Positions 48,064-58,041 of a stretch of DNA of 64,000 nt are shown here, piece by piece. The stretch covers positions 486,783 through 550,782 of the forward strand of contig NZ_NIQA01000002.1 of assembly GCF_002236805.1 (NCBI RefSeq), given 5' to 3'. The position numbers and the translations under genes are program-made. The stretch comes from Pusillimonas sp. T2. GTDB lineage: Bacteria; Pseudomonadota; Gammaproteobacteria; Burkholderiales; Burkholderiaceae_B. Numbering within the stretch: the stretch's first letter is position 1; every line of letters starts with the position of its first letter. Below the pieces are notes generated by a model. It was not told the DNA's origin, searched no databases, and saw only the letters and a program-made list of their open reading frames with translations.

Positions 48064-49023
48064 ATGGCCAGCATCGTAGTTTTTATTCGAAGCATGCACG
48101 CTCTGGGTGACCAGTTGGTAGGCTACCCCTTGCTGTACCAGTTGCACCAGCAATACCCCAACCATCGGGTAACCGTGGTCGCCCACGACCCGGTGGGCAA
48201 CTATTACACCCAACTGCCGTGGGTACATCAGTTTGTGCACGCGACCACGGCCGTACAAAAGTACCGCTGCATTGCCAAAGACACTGAAATATTCATTGCC
48301 CTGCATCACAGCAGCGAACTGTACAGCCTGCTGGGGGCCATCAAACGCATACCCGTGCGGCTAGGCTTTAAAAACAAACGCGCCACCGACTTCTTATGGA
48401 CGCACCGCCTGCCCAAAGACATTAACCAATATATTGGCCTGGCCAACCTACAACTACTGGGCCAACTACACCCGTTTGACCCCGTCCAGGCCGCGCGCGG
48501 CAGCATGCAATGGCTGGCCAGCCAAAAAGCCGCGCCTGTCGAACACACCGACGTGGTCTTTATGGTGGGCGGCGGCGCAGGTGCCTTCAAGCGATGGGGT
48601 ATTGCCAACTACACCGCGCTAGCCCAGCGCCTGCGTCACCACCTGGGGCCAAACACCACCTTTACCTGTATTTTGGGCCCCGCCGAAACTAGCGAACTGG
48701 CCCAACTACAGCAAAGCAACGCCGCTAATTTCCGCCTGATGGTTAACCGCCCCCTGGCCGACATTGCCGACGTGTGTCTGAATGCCAGGCTTGTTGTGGC
48801 CAACGACTGCGGGCCATCGCATATTGCGCAAAACGCCGGCCCCCCCTACGTAGGCCTGTTTAACGAACCCAACCCAGAATGGTTTTGGCAGCGCCCGAAT
48901 ACCTGCGCCGTAACGCCACCCCAGGGCACAATCGACATACAATCGGTGTCTATCGAAAGCGTCGAAGCTGCCTGTATGGCCGTGCTGGAGCGCTCCCCAA
49001 CCCTTGTTGCCGCAGCCGCCTGA
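48064..49023 (+). CDS. Family-9 (heptosyltransferase-like) glycosyltransferase
   Basis: 319-residue GT9 enzyme that builds LPS core or a related glycan. The N-terminal VVFIRSMHALGDQLVGYP has the family GD motif, the second domain has GGGAGAFKRW, and the donor site is NDCGPSHIAQ. It is followed 13 bases later by pgi, so the two are one operon. The sugar is unproven; heptose is the usual donor in this family. Confidence 0.85.
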   Translation: MASIVVFIRSMHALGDQLVGYPLLYQLHQQYPNHRVTVVAHDPVGNYYTQLPWVHQFVHATTAVQKYRCIAKDTEIFIALHHSSELYSLLGAIKRIPVRLGFKNKRATDFLWTHRLPKDINQYIGLANLQLLGQLHPFDPVQAARGSMQWLASQKAAPVEHTDVVFMVGGGAGAFKRWGIANYTALAQRLRHHLGPNTTFTCILGPAETSELAQLQQSNAANFRLMVNRPLADIADVCLNARLVVANDCGPSHIAQNAGPPYVGLFNEPNPEWFWQRPNTCAVTPPQGTIDIQSVSIESVEAACMAVLERSPTLVAAAA

Positions 49024-49036
49024 AAGCCACACACCT

Positions 49037-50566
49037 ATGCACACCATCCTCTGGCAAAACCTGGAACGCGCCGTTCAGCAAACGCAGCTGTCAAAAGATA
49101 CTTTGCGCTTAATTCCGGCCGCTGGAATAACGCTGGACGTCAGCGCACAGCGCTGGTCGGAAGACATAGCCGTTGCTGCGCAGGCCCTGTTAGAGCACCA
49201 CCAATTTACCGAACGACGCAACGCTTTGCTAAACGGCGGCATTGCCAACCCCACCGAGGGCCGCGCTGCATGGCACACCGCCCTGCGGGCCGCAGCCCCC
49301 GTTCGCGAAGTCGCCGACGAGCGCCGGCGCGTTACCGACTTTGTACGCCTGGCCGACGCCGAGCGCCGTTGGCGCAATGTCATACACATTGGCATTGGCG
49401 GCAGTGACTGGGGCGTACGCCTGGCCGTAGGTGCTTTTGGTTATGCAGGCACATGGCGCAACGTACGCTTTGCCGCCAATATCGACGGCCATGCCATGGC
49501 CGGCGCCATGGCCGGGCTAGACCCGCACGACACCCTGGTTGTGATCGCGTCCAAATCGTTTACCACCAGCGAAACCCTGCAAAACGCCCAGCGCGCCATC
49601 GAATGGTTAAAAGGCGTCGGCATTGCCGACCCGTATCAGCACATTGTGGCCATTACCGCCAAGCCCGATGTGGCCCTAGCCTGGGGCGCACACCCGAACC
49701 GCATCTTTAAACTGTGGGACTGGGTCGGCGGGCGGTTTTCGTTGTGGTCTTCGGTAGGGCTAACCATTGCCCTGGCCGTAGGCGTAGAAACCGTAGCCGG
49801 CCTGCACGCCGGTGCCGCCGCGATGGACCACCATTTTGCCCACGCCCCGTTTGCCAGCAACGCCCCCGTGCAAATGGCACTGGCCGGCGTTATTAACCGC
49901 AGCATTCTAGGGTACGGGTCGTTAAACATTGCCCCCTACGACTTCAGACTGGGCTACTTGGTACCCTATTTGCAGCAACTAGAAATGGAGTCGCTAGGTA
50001 AGTCGGTAGACCTTAACGGCAACCCCGTGGCCATGGCCACCGGCCCCGCCGTGTGGGGCATGCCCGGTACCGACGCCCAACACACGTTTTTTCAGTGGCT
50101 GCACCAAGGCAGCGACGGCGCCCCGGCTGACTTTATTGTGTGCCAGCACGCCGACCACGTCTGGCCCGAGCACCACACCCGCCTGCTAGCCAACTGCCTG
50201 GCCCAACGCGAAGCCCTGCTAAACGGCAAAACCCTAGAGCAAGCCTTCGAAGAGGGCTTGGCTCGTGGCCTAACGGCGGAACATGCCCAGTCCCTAGCCA
50301 AACACTGCACCCACCCGGGCGGGCGGCCGTCTAACCTGATTGTGCTGCCACAACTTTCACCCTATACCCTGGGTGCACTACTAGCCCTTTACGAACACAA
50401 AGTATTTACCCAGGCGGTGTGCTGGAACATTAACCCGTTTGACCAGTGGGGAGTGGAATATGGAAAGACACTAGCATCGAATATCTTCACTAGTCTTTCT
50501 GGAGATAATATTACTAATAAGCCCGACAACTCAACAACATACTGGTTGAGCCAATTAAAAAAATAG
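49037..50566 (+). CDS. pgi: Glucose-6-phosphate isomerase
   Basis: Interconverts glucose-6-phosphate and fructose-6-phosphate, feeding sugar-nucleotide synthesis. The 509 residues include SKSFTTSETLQNA, GGRFSLWSSVGL, YLQQLEMESLGKSVD and PGTDAQHTFFQWLHQG with the catalytic His. The last ~35 codons use clearly AT-richer codons than the rest, starting near 50455, which marks a composition break at the edge of the polysaccharide locus. It starts 13 bases after the GT9 gene. Confidence 0.93.
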   Translation: MHTILWQNLERAVQQTQLSKDTLRLIPAAGITLDVSAQRWSEDIAVAAQALLEHHQFTERRNALLNGGIANPTEGRAAWHTALRAAAPVREVADERRRVTDFVRLADAERRWRNVIHIGIGGSDWGVRLAVGAFGYAGTWRNVRFAANIDGHAMAGAMAGLDPHDTLVVIASKSFTTSETLQNAQRAIEWLKGVGIADPYQHIVAITAKPDVALAWGAHPNRIFKLWDWVGGRFSLWSSVGLTIALAVGVETVAGLHAGAAAMDHHFAHAPFASNAPVQMALAGVINRSILGYGSLNIAPYDFRLGYLVPYLQQLEMESLGKSVDLNGNPVAMATGPAVWGMPGTDAQHTFFQWLHQGSDGAPADFIVCQHADHVWPEHHTRLLANCLAQREALLNGKTLEQAFEEGLARGLTAEHAQSLAKHCTHPGGRPSNLIVLPQLSPYTLGALLALYEHKVFTQAVCWNINPFDQWGVEYGKTLASNIFTSLSGDNITNKPDNSTTYWLSQLKK

Positions 50567-50632
50567 CTATCCGCCTCGCTATATCCAAAGCCTGTCGAGT
50601 AACAAAACCTGCCCGTTCGCAAAAAAGGCACC

Positions 50633-52474
50633 ATGAAGTCTGTTCGCTCCACTCTTGTCTTACTCTTTGACCTATGCTGTGTCGCTCTGGCGTGGCTGCT
50701 CGCGTTTCTACTTCGCTTTAATTTCGAGTGGCCAACAGGCTACGAAAAGACACTGTGGATCGGACTACTTCCTTTGCTATTTGCGCAAGGTATCGCGTGT
50801 CGCTGGGCGGGACTTTATCGAGGCATGTGGATATTTGCGAGCATTCCGGATTTGCGTCGCGTTTTTAAAGCCGTTCTCACCTCGGCCATAGTATTACTGG
50901 TTATGGCTTCACTCAGTCCGCAAGACATAATAATTCCACGATCTATTGTTGTACTGTACCCCCTCCTTTTATTGGTATTTATGGGCGGCGGACGCCTCGC
51001 ATGGCGCATGTGGAAAGAGCATCGTCTTTACCACCCCAAGAAAGGCTTAGGCAGACCTGTTGTTGTGATCGGAGCAGGTACCGCAGGCGCAATGCTTGTT
51101 CGCGAACTGGAGCGTAGCCCAGACTGGAGCGTCGTCGCCTTGGTAGACGACGATCAAAACAAGTGGGGCCTTGAAATTTCCGGGTGCCGTGTCGAGGGGG
51201 GCACGGACCAATTAGCCGAAGTCCTAACACGCTGGGAAGCCCGGCACGCTATTGTCGCAATGCCATCTGCAAAATCATCGACGCTACAACAAGTCACGCA
51301 ACTTGCAGCGCTATCAAATGCACAACTCTTTACCGTCCCAGGCCTAAGCGAACTAATGAGTGGACGTGTAGAGATAAACTCCGTTCGCCCCGTAAAGATT
51401 GAAGACCTTTTAGGGCGAGAATCAGTCAACATTGACACTAGCGGTATCGCCCAGATGCTGCAAGGAAAGCGGTTATTAGTCACAGGGGCCGGCGGATCAA
51501 TAGGCAGCGAGCTATGCCGTCAGCTAGCGCGATTCGAACCCGCAGTTATAGTGCTCTTAGACTCAAGCGAGCTAGCCCTGTACTCAATAGAGCAATGGTT
51601 TAAATCGAATCTACCTGCCACCGCCATACTTCCTCTTGCCGCCGACATTAAAGACGAAGTCCGTATAAAACAAATTTTTGACGATTGGCAACCCGAAGTA
51701 GTGTTTCATGCCGCCGCCTACAAACATGTTCCGCTCATGGAGGTTCACAATGCTTGGCAAGCAATGCGTAACAACGCCATCGGAACTTTAACTGTTGGTA
51801 AACAAGCCTCACGGATAAAGGCAGAACGATTTGTACTGATTTCAACGGACAAGGCTGTTAACCCAACAAACGTAATGGGCGCGACAAAACGAATGGCAGA
51901 AATGATTTGTGAAGCGCTCTATAACGAACCCGATAACACAACATGCTTTCAAATGGTTCGCTTTGGGAATGTACTTGGCAGCACTGGCAGCGTCATACCA
52001 AAGTTTCGCGAGCAAATTTTACAAGGTGGCCCAGTAACAGTTACACACCCAGAGATCACGCGCTATTTCATGTCGATACCAGAGGCTGCGCAACTTGTAT
52101 TGCAAGCCGCCGCAATGGGGCAAGGCGGAAAGATTTTCGTACTGGATATGGGAGAACCGGTAAAAATAGTCGATCTTGCTAAAAACATGATTCGACTCTC
52201 GGGGTTTGCAGAGGAAGAAATTCAAATTAGCTACACAGGCCTAAGGCCTGGCGAAAAGCTATACGAAGAACTCTTGGCGGACGACGAGCACACGCTTCCG
52301 ACACACCACGAAAAACTTAGAATCGCCAAGGCGCGTCCTGTGGATGAAGCGTTTTTTGAGTTTATTCAAAACCTCGCCACCTCCAGCGCCTCAGTTCAAA
52401 TGCCTGATGAAGCCGTAAAGCATATGCTGAACAAGTGGATCCCCGAATATCAACCGCAACAACATCGATCATAG
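50633..52474 (+). CDS. WbpM/PglF-type UDP-GlcNAc 4,6-dehydratase
   Basis: 613-residue membrane-bound sugar-nucleotide 4,6-dehydratase. Four N-terminal membrane helices (about 8-115) and a Rossmann CoA-like domain (about 140-240) precede the long SDR domain. That has GAGGSIGSELCRQL near 283, and the catalytic SerThr-Asp-Lys (404-407) plus Met415-x3-Lys419, which replaces the usual Tyr-x3-Lys. It makes UDP-2-acetamido-4-keto-6-deoxy-hexose, the entry to bacillosamine, QuiNAc or FucNAc. The locus also has PglE-, PglD- and PglC-like genes. Confidence 0.88.
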   Translation: MKSVRSTLVLLFDLCCVALAWLLAFLLRFNFEWPTGYEKTLWIGLLPLLFAQGIACRWAGLYRGMWIFASIPDLRRVFKAVLTSAIVLLVMASLSPQDIIIPRSIVVLYPLLLLVFMGGGRLAWRMWKEHRLYHPKKGLGRPVVVIGAGTAGAMLVRELERSPDWSVVALVDDDQNKWGLEISGCRVEGGTDQLAEVLTRWEARHAIVAMPSAKSSTLQQVTQLAALSNAQLFTVPGLSELMSGRVEINSVRPVKIEDLLGRESVNIDTSGIAQMLQGKRLLVTGAGGSIGSELCRQLARFEPAVIVLLDSSELALYSIEQWFKSNLPATAILPLAADIKDEVRIKQIFDDWQPEVVFHAAAYKHVPLMEVHNAWQAMRNNAIGTLTVGKQASRIKAERFVLISTDKAVNPTNVMGATKRMAEMICEALYNEPDNTTCFQMVRFGNVLGSTGSVIPKFREQILQGGPVTVTHPEITRYFMSIPEAAQLVLQAAAMGQGGKIFVLDMGEPVKIVDLAKNMIRLSGFAEEEIQISYTGLRPGEKLYEELLADDEHTLPTHHEKLRIAKARPVDEAFFEFIQNLATSSASVQMPDEAVKHMLNKWIPEYQPQQHRS

Positions 52475-52480
52475 TCAGAG

Positions 52481-52975
52481 ATGTGCTGGCACCTTGTTCA
52501 CACCAAACCAAAACAAGAGAAGATTGCCCTGGACAACCTTCGGAGGCAAGGGTACGAATGTTACCTGCCATCTATACAAGTCGAGAAACTTCGACATAGG
52601 AACGTAGTAATCTCCTGCGAACCTCTTTTCCCTCGCTATCTTTTTATCAAACTAGCCCAAGGAAACCCAGCTAAAAGTTGGTCTCCCATTCGCTCAACAA
52701 AAGGCGTTAACCGTCTTGTCTGCTTTGGGACCAAACCTGCCCAAGTAGATGATCAATTTATTGCATCTCTGCAAACGCACGAAGCCGCACAAAGCGAACC
52801 ACAGCGCTTATTCAAACCGGGACAGCGTGTGTACCTAACTCTAGACCCGTTCGCAGGCCTAGAGGCGATCTATCAAATGACAGATAGTGAGCGCAGAGCC
52901 ATGGTTCTGATCGAAATCTTGAGTAGACCTGTAGCGGTAACAACTTTAGCGACCAATTTGCGCAAGGCCGATTAA
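52481..52975 (+). CDS. RfaH/NusG-like transcription antiterminator
   Basis: 164-residue NusG-family protein, similar in length to RfaH. It starts MCWHLVHTKPKQE and has PRYLFIKLAQG and SPIRSTKGVNRLVCFG, typical of the N-terminal NGN domain. The KOW-like tail is short. It lies 6 bases after the dehydratase gene. RfaH paralogs usually help long surface-polysaccharide operons be read to their end; the ops recruiting element was not found by eye. Confidence 0.85.
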   Translation: MCWHLVHTKPKQEKIALDNLRRQGYECYLPSIQVEKLRHRNVVISCEPLFPRYLFIKLAQGNPAKSWSPIRSTKGVNRLVCFGTKPAQVDDQFIASLQTHEAAQSEPQRLFKPGQRVYLTLDPFAGLEAIYQMTDSERRAMVLIEILSRPVAVTTLATNLRKAD

Positions 52976-52997
52976 CATCTAGGCATGCAGCCTATAC

Positions 52998-54182
52998 CTA
53001 AGCAAGTGATTGTGTTGCCTCATGCATTACCAAGGCTAAGGATGTACAGGTTTGATCGATTTCCTTCTCTGTCAATGTTGGATGCACCAGGAACATGAGG
53101 CTGGTTTCCCCCAACTCTCGCGCGACAGGCAGGCGCTCCGTTGGGCGTAAGCCTGTCGCCTCAAACGCCTTTTCCATGTAGACCTCGGAGCACGAGCCCT
53201 CGTAAACCGGCACGCCCTTGGCCTGAATTGCACCCATGATTCGCTCTCGAGACCAACCTGGAGATAGCGCCTCAAGACGCAAGAAGACGTAGCACTTATA
53301 AGCCGCGTGTTCAACCCCCTGCGGAATGAAGGGGACTCGTAACCCTGGCAAACCACGCGCAGTCTCCCATATGCGATTAGCATGCGCCAAGCGGGAGCGA
53401 TGCCAATCCTGCATCCGTCGCAATTGAATTCGCCCAATTGCGGCTTGCATTTCAAGCATGCGCCAATTTGTCCCAAAAGACTCGTGAAGCCAGCGATAGC
53501 CGGGCGGATGCTGGCGCTCATATACGGCATCCCAAGATTTTCCATGGTCTTTATAAGCCCACATTCGCTTCCATAACAGGGGATCATTGGTTGTAACCAT
53601 TCCTCCCTCCCCACCCGTTGTCATGATTTTGTCTTGGCAAAATGACCAGGCGCCAACATGACCTATAGACCCCACGCGTCGCCCTTTATAGGATGCACCG
53701 TGAGCCTGCGCGCAGTCCTCAATGACGTGAAACCCATGCCGCTCTGCCAACTCCATAATTGGATCCATATCACAAGGCCAGCCGGCCAAGTGCACGCAAA
53801 TAACGGCACGCGTGCGAGAGGTCAGGACTGCCCGAATCGACTCGGCAGTAATACATTGGCTGTCCGGATCAACATCCGCAAAAACGGGTTTAGCGCCAGC
53901 ATTTACGACACAAGACACCGAGGCTAAAAAGGTTCGAGGTGTCACGACGACCTCGTCACCAGCGCCCACCCCCAAGCCAATCAAGGCCAAATCTAATGCG
54001 ACAGTACCATTTGCTAAAGCAATCGCATGCGCCGTGCCTGTCCATACGGCAAACTCTGTTTCGAACTCTCTACACTCTCGCCCCGTCCAGTAATTAACGC
54101 GATTGGACAAAACGACATCATGTACAGCTTTAGCCTCTTCCTCGGTGAAAGAAGGCCAAGGAGAGAAAGTAGTATTCAACAT
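52998..54182 (-). CDS. DegT/DnrJ/EryC1 sugar aminotransferase, PglE-like
   Basis: 394-residue PLP aminotransferase. Lys185 in QDKIMTTGGEGGM is the PLP lysine; the family features VIEDCAQAHGASYKG and ALANGTVALDLAL are also present. It converts a 4-keto sugar nucleotide to the 4-amino form. Next to a PglD-like acetyltransferase and near a WbpM/PglF-like dehydratase, a UDP-4-amino sugar (bacillosamine route) is most likely. PglE and perosamine synthase are hard to separate on sequence alone. Confidence 0.85.
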   Translation of the reverse strand: MLNTTFSPWPSFTEEEAKAVHDVVLSNRVNYWTGRECREFETEFAVWTGTAHAIALANGTVALDLALIGLGVGAGDEVVVTPRTFLASVSCVVNAGAKPVFADVDPDSQCITAESIRAVLTSRTRAVICVHLAGWPCDMDPIMELAERHGFHVIEDCAQAHGASYKGRRVGSIGHVGAWSFCQDKIMTTGGEGGMVTTNDPLLWKRMWAYKDHGKSWDAVYERQHPPGYRWLHESFGTNWRMLEMQAAIGRIQLRRMQDWHRSRLAHANRIWETARGLPGLRVPFIPQGVEHAAYKCYVFLRLEALSPGWSRERIMGAIQAKGVPVYEGSCSEVYMEKAFEATGLRPTERLPVARELGETSLMFLVHPTLTEKEIDQTCTSLALVMHEATQSLA

Positions 54183-54209
54183 AACGCACCAAGTTTTATT
54201 GCTTAATAA

Positions 54210-54833
54210 TCAAGAAACCAAAATTTTTGCGGGGACACCGACAACAGTGCGCCCATCTGCAATATCATTTATAACGGCAGCGCCAGCGCCAACACGAACC
54301 AATCTGCCAATGTTTAGGCCTTGCCTAACCGCTGCACCAATACCAACCCAAGCCAGCTCACCAACTCGTACACTCCCCGCGAGATGGGCTCCGGGACTAA
54401 TATGCACCGCATCACCCAACAAACAATCGTGGTCAACACTACAGGCGGTATTCAGGATACCGCCCTCGCCGATTATGGTATCGGAGTTAATGACTACCCC
54501 TGCCATGACAACTGTACCCTCGCCTAACCGAACCGAACTACTGACCACAGCGGCAGGGTGAATGATTGTTGCAATATGCGCACCGACACTTTGAAGCGCC
54601 CTGAGCTTCGCTAGCCTAATAGTATTGTCACCTATTGCTACGATCACACCGTCGAAACGATCAACAGCGTTAAGCAAAGCGGCTGTATCACCTGTCACGC
54701 CCCACCTTCCAATCCGGCGTTTATCGGGCCATGCATCATCAAAAAAGCTTACATCGCCCCATCCGGCAAGAAGGGCAGCCTCGGCTACAACTTTGCCATG
54801 TCCGCTCGCACCTAAAATAGCTAAAGATCTCAT
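54210..54833 (-). CDS. NeuD/PglD-family sugar O/N-acetyltransferase
   Basis: 207-residue left-handed beta-helix acetyltransferase. An N-terminal Rossmann-like SGHGKVVAEAALL is followed by hexapeptide repeats. His135 in NTACSVDHDC is the catalytic histidine conserved in PglD. It should add acetyl to the 4-amino group made by the downstream aminotransferase. The start at 54833 (MRSLAILGASGHGK) is preferred over a longer form with an atypical leader. The neighbour wbpE-like gene is divergent. Confidence 0.85.
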   Translation of the reverse strand: MRSLAILGASGHGKVVAEAALLAGWGDVSFFDDAWPDKRRIGRWGVTGDTAALLNAVDRFDGVIVAIGDNTIRLAKLRALQSVGAHIATIIHPAAVVSSSVRLGEGTVVMAGVVINSDTIIGEGGILNTACSVDHDCLLGDAVHISPGAHLAGSVRVGELAWVGIGAAVRQGLNIGRLVRVGAGAAVINDIADGRTVVGVPAKILVS

Positions 54834-54950
54834 TGAAAACAACGCCAGTACTCGTCCATAATGCGTTAAATTATCGCCCAAAGTAAGGAAATGGCCGAAT
54901 AAGAATCGCGCTTTAACTTCCTTTACATAACTTATTTTTTCGGCCACACC

Positions 54951-56039
54951 GTGATTGAATTTATCGACCTAAAAACTCAACAGGCACGCATCAAGGCAAA
55001 GATCGACGCCAATATTGCAAACGTTCTATCTCACGGACAGTACATATTGGGGCCCGAAGTGGCAGAGCTTGAGTCACGATTAGCTAGCTATGTGGGTGCC
55101 AAGCATTGCATTAGTTGTGCAAACGGCACCGATGCTTTGCAGATTGCGCAAATGGCTTTAGGTATTGGTCCCGGCGATGAGGTCATCACACCGGGGTTTA
55201 CCTATATTGCCACGGCAGAGACGGTTGCCATACTGGGGGCAAAGCCGATATACGTGGACGTAGACCCAAAAACCTACAACTTAGACCCGGCGCTTCTAGA
55301 AGCCGCAATTACACCGCGCACACGGGCCATCGTGCCTGTGGCCTTGTATGGTCAATGTGCCGATATGGATGCTATTAACACCATAGCCTCACGCCACAAC
55401 ATTCCGGTGATCGAAGACGCTGCCCAAAGTTTTGGCGCCACTTACAAAGGACGCCATTCGGGAAATCTCAGTACCATCGCCTGCACCAGCTTTTTCCCCA
55501 GCAAGCCACTTGGCTGCTACGGTGACGGCGGAGCACTTTTCACCAACGACGATCAGTTAGCCACCGTCATCCGACAAATAGCTCGCCATGGCCAAGACCG
55601 CCGCTATCACCATATCCGCGTCGGAATGAACAGCCGCTTAGACACCATACAAGCTGCCATTCTTTTACCTAAGCTGGATATTCTGGCCGAAGAAATCGAT
55701 GCGAGACAAAAAGTGGCCAAACGGTACGATGCTTTACTAGCGCCCCTTGGCGTAATCACACCCCATATAGAGAAACACAACATCAGCGCTTGGGCTCAAT
55801 ATACTATACGCATCCCCAATCGCGAGGCTGTACAGAACCTGTTACGTCAAGCGGGCATTCCTACGGCAATCCATTACCCTACTCCTTTAAACCGTCAACC
55901 CGCAGTAGTCGACTCAGCGGCTTGGCTACCTGTCGGCGACCAAGCAGCAGATGAAGTACTGAGCCTGCCTATGCACCCTTATCTTACCGACGACCAAGCG
56001 CAACATATCGCTCGGAGGTTGGAAATCGCAATTGCGTAA
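54951..56039 (+). CDS. WbpE/WlbC-like sugar aminotransferase
   Basis: 362-residue PLP aminotransferase, resembling WbpE/WlbC that makes UDP-GlcNAc3NA from UDP-3-keto-GlcNAcA. The N-terminus IEFIDLKTQQARIKAKIDA and the FFPSKPLGCYGDGGA motif with Lys185 match that group well. It starts at a GTG. The usual partners (WbpA, WbpB, WbpD or WlbA, WlbB) are not adjacent, so either they are elsewhere or this one is left over. It is flanked by genes of the opposite strand. Confidence 0.88.
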   Translation: MIEFIDLKTQQARIKAKIDANIANVLSHGQYILGPEVAELESRLASYVGAKHCISCANGTDALQIAQMALGIGPGDEVITPGFTYIATAETVAILGAKPIYVDVDPKTYNLDPALLEAAITPRTRAIVPVALYGQCADMDAINTIASRHNIPVIEDAAQSFGATYKGRHSGNLSTIACTSFFPSKPLGCYGDGGALFTNDDQLATVIRQIARHGQDRRYHHIRVGMNSRLDTIQAAILLPKLDILAEEIDARQKVAKRYDALLAPLGVITPHIEKHNISAWAQYTIRIPNREAVQNLLRQAGIPTAIHYPTPLNRQPAVVDSAAWLPVGDQAADEVLSLPMHPYLTDDQAQHIARRLEIAIA

Positions 56040-56066
56040 CACAAGAGGAAGAAACAAGCCTTCATT

Positions 56067-57947
56067 TCAGTTAGCCGTAGCCAATACGGAGGCGTCGAAC
56101 AACCTCCGACCGATATATTTCGCGCCTTCTTTCGTTAGATGGCTCCCGTCATAGGAAATCAGCTCGTCGTCCGGCGTCACTACTGGACACTTAAAGTCGT
56201 CTCCACAAATAGTAGCTATCTGGTCAACAAAACTCTCTGGTCTAACCCCTTCACCAAGAATACGATTCACTTCTAAAATCTCAGCCGACGGTTGATGACG
56301 GATTGAGCCTCGACTAACTTCCCCAAGGGCCAAGAGTTCGGCGATATTGACAGTGCCAAAACTCTTAGGACCAATCACAAAAAGACGTTGGTCAGACTCC
56401 AAACTCATCTTTTCAATCGTTTCAGGCAATAACTCAGCAGCCCATTTACTCCAACTGGCGGCCAAAATTACGATGTCGGCCTGCTCGACCAACGCTTTCG
56501 AAGAGCGAACAGTTGGGTTCCTGGCGCAGGCAGGCCGATCAACAACAGCAATGTACTGGATGACACTCTGCTCAACATCTACTATCTGACATACCGCAGG
56601 TATGTAAACGGTACGAATTTGAGCATCCTCCCAACGACCAGATTCGTAGATAACATTAACAAAATCCTCTGCGAAACTATCGCCTAGGATTAAAACTTTA
56701 CGACGCGAGTCTGACACAAACCCTTGCTGCAATCCCCCAAATCGACTCGATACATAGTTTGACTGCAATCCTATATCGGCGAAACGCCACCATCTTAATT
56801 CTTCATCAGTAAACCGACTCGACACCCCTTGTGTCAAAACAAGCGCCCCACCGACACTAAGCGCCACAGCAGACGACAACGCAGCTAAGCTAAAGACAGC
56901 ACTGCGAGTAAGAAACCCTGGGTTTCTGAAAGGGAGCTCTACATATTTCCAACTTAACGCCGCTAATCCCAGACTACCCAGAACGAGTAAAAAAGAGGAT
57001 ATATGCCCCAACTGCCCACCAATGATATGAGCATAGGCAAACAATGGCTGATGCCATAAGTAAGCGCTATAAGAAATCAACCCTATGCCCACCAGTCCCC
57101 GAAACGACAGCATGCGACCCAAAACACCTTCTGACCGCAAGAACGCCAGCAATAGCGCTGCACCTACGGACGGGATTAACGCACGCCAACCGGGGAACGG
57201 GGTAGCCTGATCAAATAGTACAATCGCCCAAGCAATCGCCCCCATGCCAACCCACGACATTAGTTCAGCCACCAAAGACGGCGTCTTCGATGGCTGAACA
57301 TTGGCAGCTATTACAGCAACCAAGGCGCCTAGCAACAACTCGAAAGCGCGAGAGGGGAGCAAATAAAACGCCGCTACAACCCTGCCAGTTTGAACTCCCC
57401 ACTGGCTAATCCCCAAAGAAATTAACGCCACAAAAATTATTGCACCCAATAACCACGGACGGGCATAACGCCAAACAAAACCCAGGAAAAAGGGGAAAAA
57501 AATATAAAACTGTTCCTCGACGCCCAAACTCCATGTGTGCAGCAAGGGACTTTCGAGCGCCGCTGTAAAATAGTTTGTGGTCTGCCAATACAAAATATTA
57601 GAAACAAACAGGGTTACACTCACCATCCCCTGACCCAAACGCCAGAGCGCGTATGGATCCATCAGAAACCACCCAAAAGGTAGACACACCAAGAGAACAA
57701 AAAAAAGCGCAGGAAATATTCTGCGTATACGTCGTTCGTAAAATTTCGCTATAGAAAACTCGCCCGACGCAAGCTCCCGCAGCAAAATACCAGTTATCAG
57801 ATACCCACTAATAACAAAAAAAACATCCACACCTACAAATCCGCCAGAAAGCCCCGGCATACCGGCATGAAATAAAATTACCGATAAGACAGCTATTGCC
57901 CGCAACCCATCAATTTCAGGACGATACTTTAATACTGCTGAACGCAT
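56067..57947 (-). CDS. Membrane acyltransferase with C-terminal SGNH domain (OafA-like)
   Basis: 626-residue acyltransferase-3 protein. The N-terminus KYRPEIDGLRAIAVLSVILFH is the family hallmark, with about ten membrane helices to about residue 370. The C-terminal SGNH hydrolase-like domain has GDSFAEDF for the nucleophile and DGSHLTKEG for Asp/His. OafA/OacB-type enzymes add acetyl groups to O-antigen or capsule sugars. It stands between two oppositely directed genes, with a 94-base gap upstream. Confidence 0.9.
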   Translation of the reverse strand: MRSAVLKYRPEIDGLRAIAVLSVILFHAGMPGLSGGFVGVDVFFVISGYLITGILLRELASGEFSIAKFYERRIRRIFPALFFVLLVCLPFGWFLMDPYALWRLGQGMVSVTLFVSNILYWQTTNYFTAALESPLLHTWSLGVEEQFYIFFPFFLGFVWRYARPWLLGAIIFVALISLGISQWGVQTGRVVAAFYLLPSRAFELLLGALVAVIAANVQPSKTPSLVAELMSWVGMGAIAWAIVLFDQATPFPGWRALIPSVGAALLLAFLRSEGVLGRMLSFRGLVGIGLISYSAYLWHQPLFAYAHIIGGQLGHISSFLLVLGSLGLAALSWKYVELPFRNPGFLTRSAVFSLAALSSAVALSVGGALVLTQGVSSRFTDEELRWWRFADIGLQSNYVSSRFGGLQQGFVSDSRRKVLILGDSFAEDFVNVIYESGRWEDAQIRTVYIPAVCQIVDVEQSVIQYIAVVDRPACARNPTVRSSKALVEQADIVILAASWSKWAAELLPETIEKMSLESDQRLFVIGPKSFGTVNIAELLALGEVSRGSIRHQPSAEILEVNRILGEGVRPESFVDQIATICGDDFKCPVVTPDDELISYDGSHLTKEGAKYIGRRLFDASVLATAN

Positions 57948-58041
57948 GTTTTATTTATTCATTAGATAATAAAAGTCAACGAAGGCGTCGCTGGAGGGCT
58001 TGCGCGATAAAAACGGCAGTAGCATACAACGGCGAACCAAA

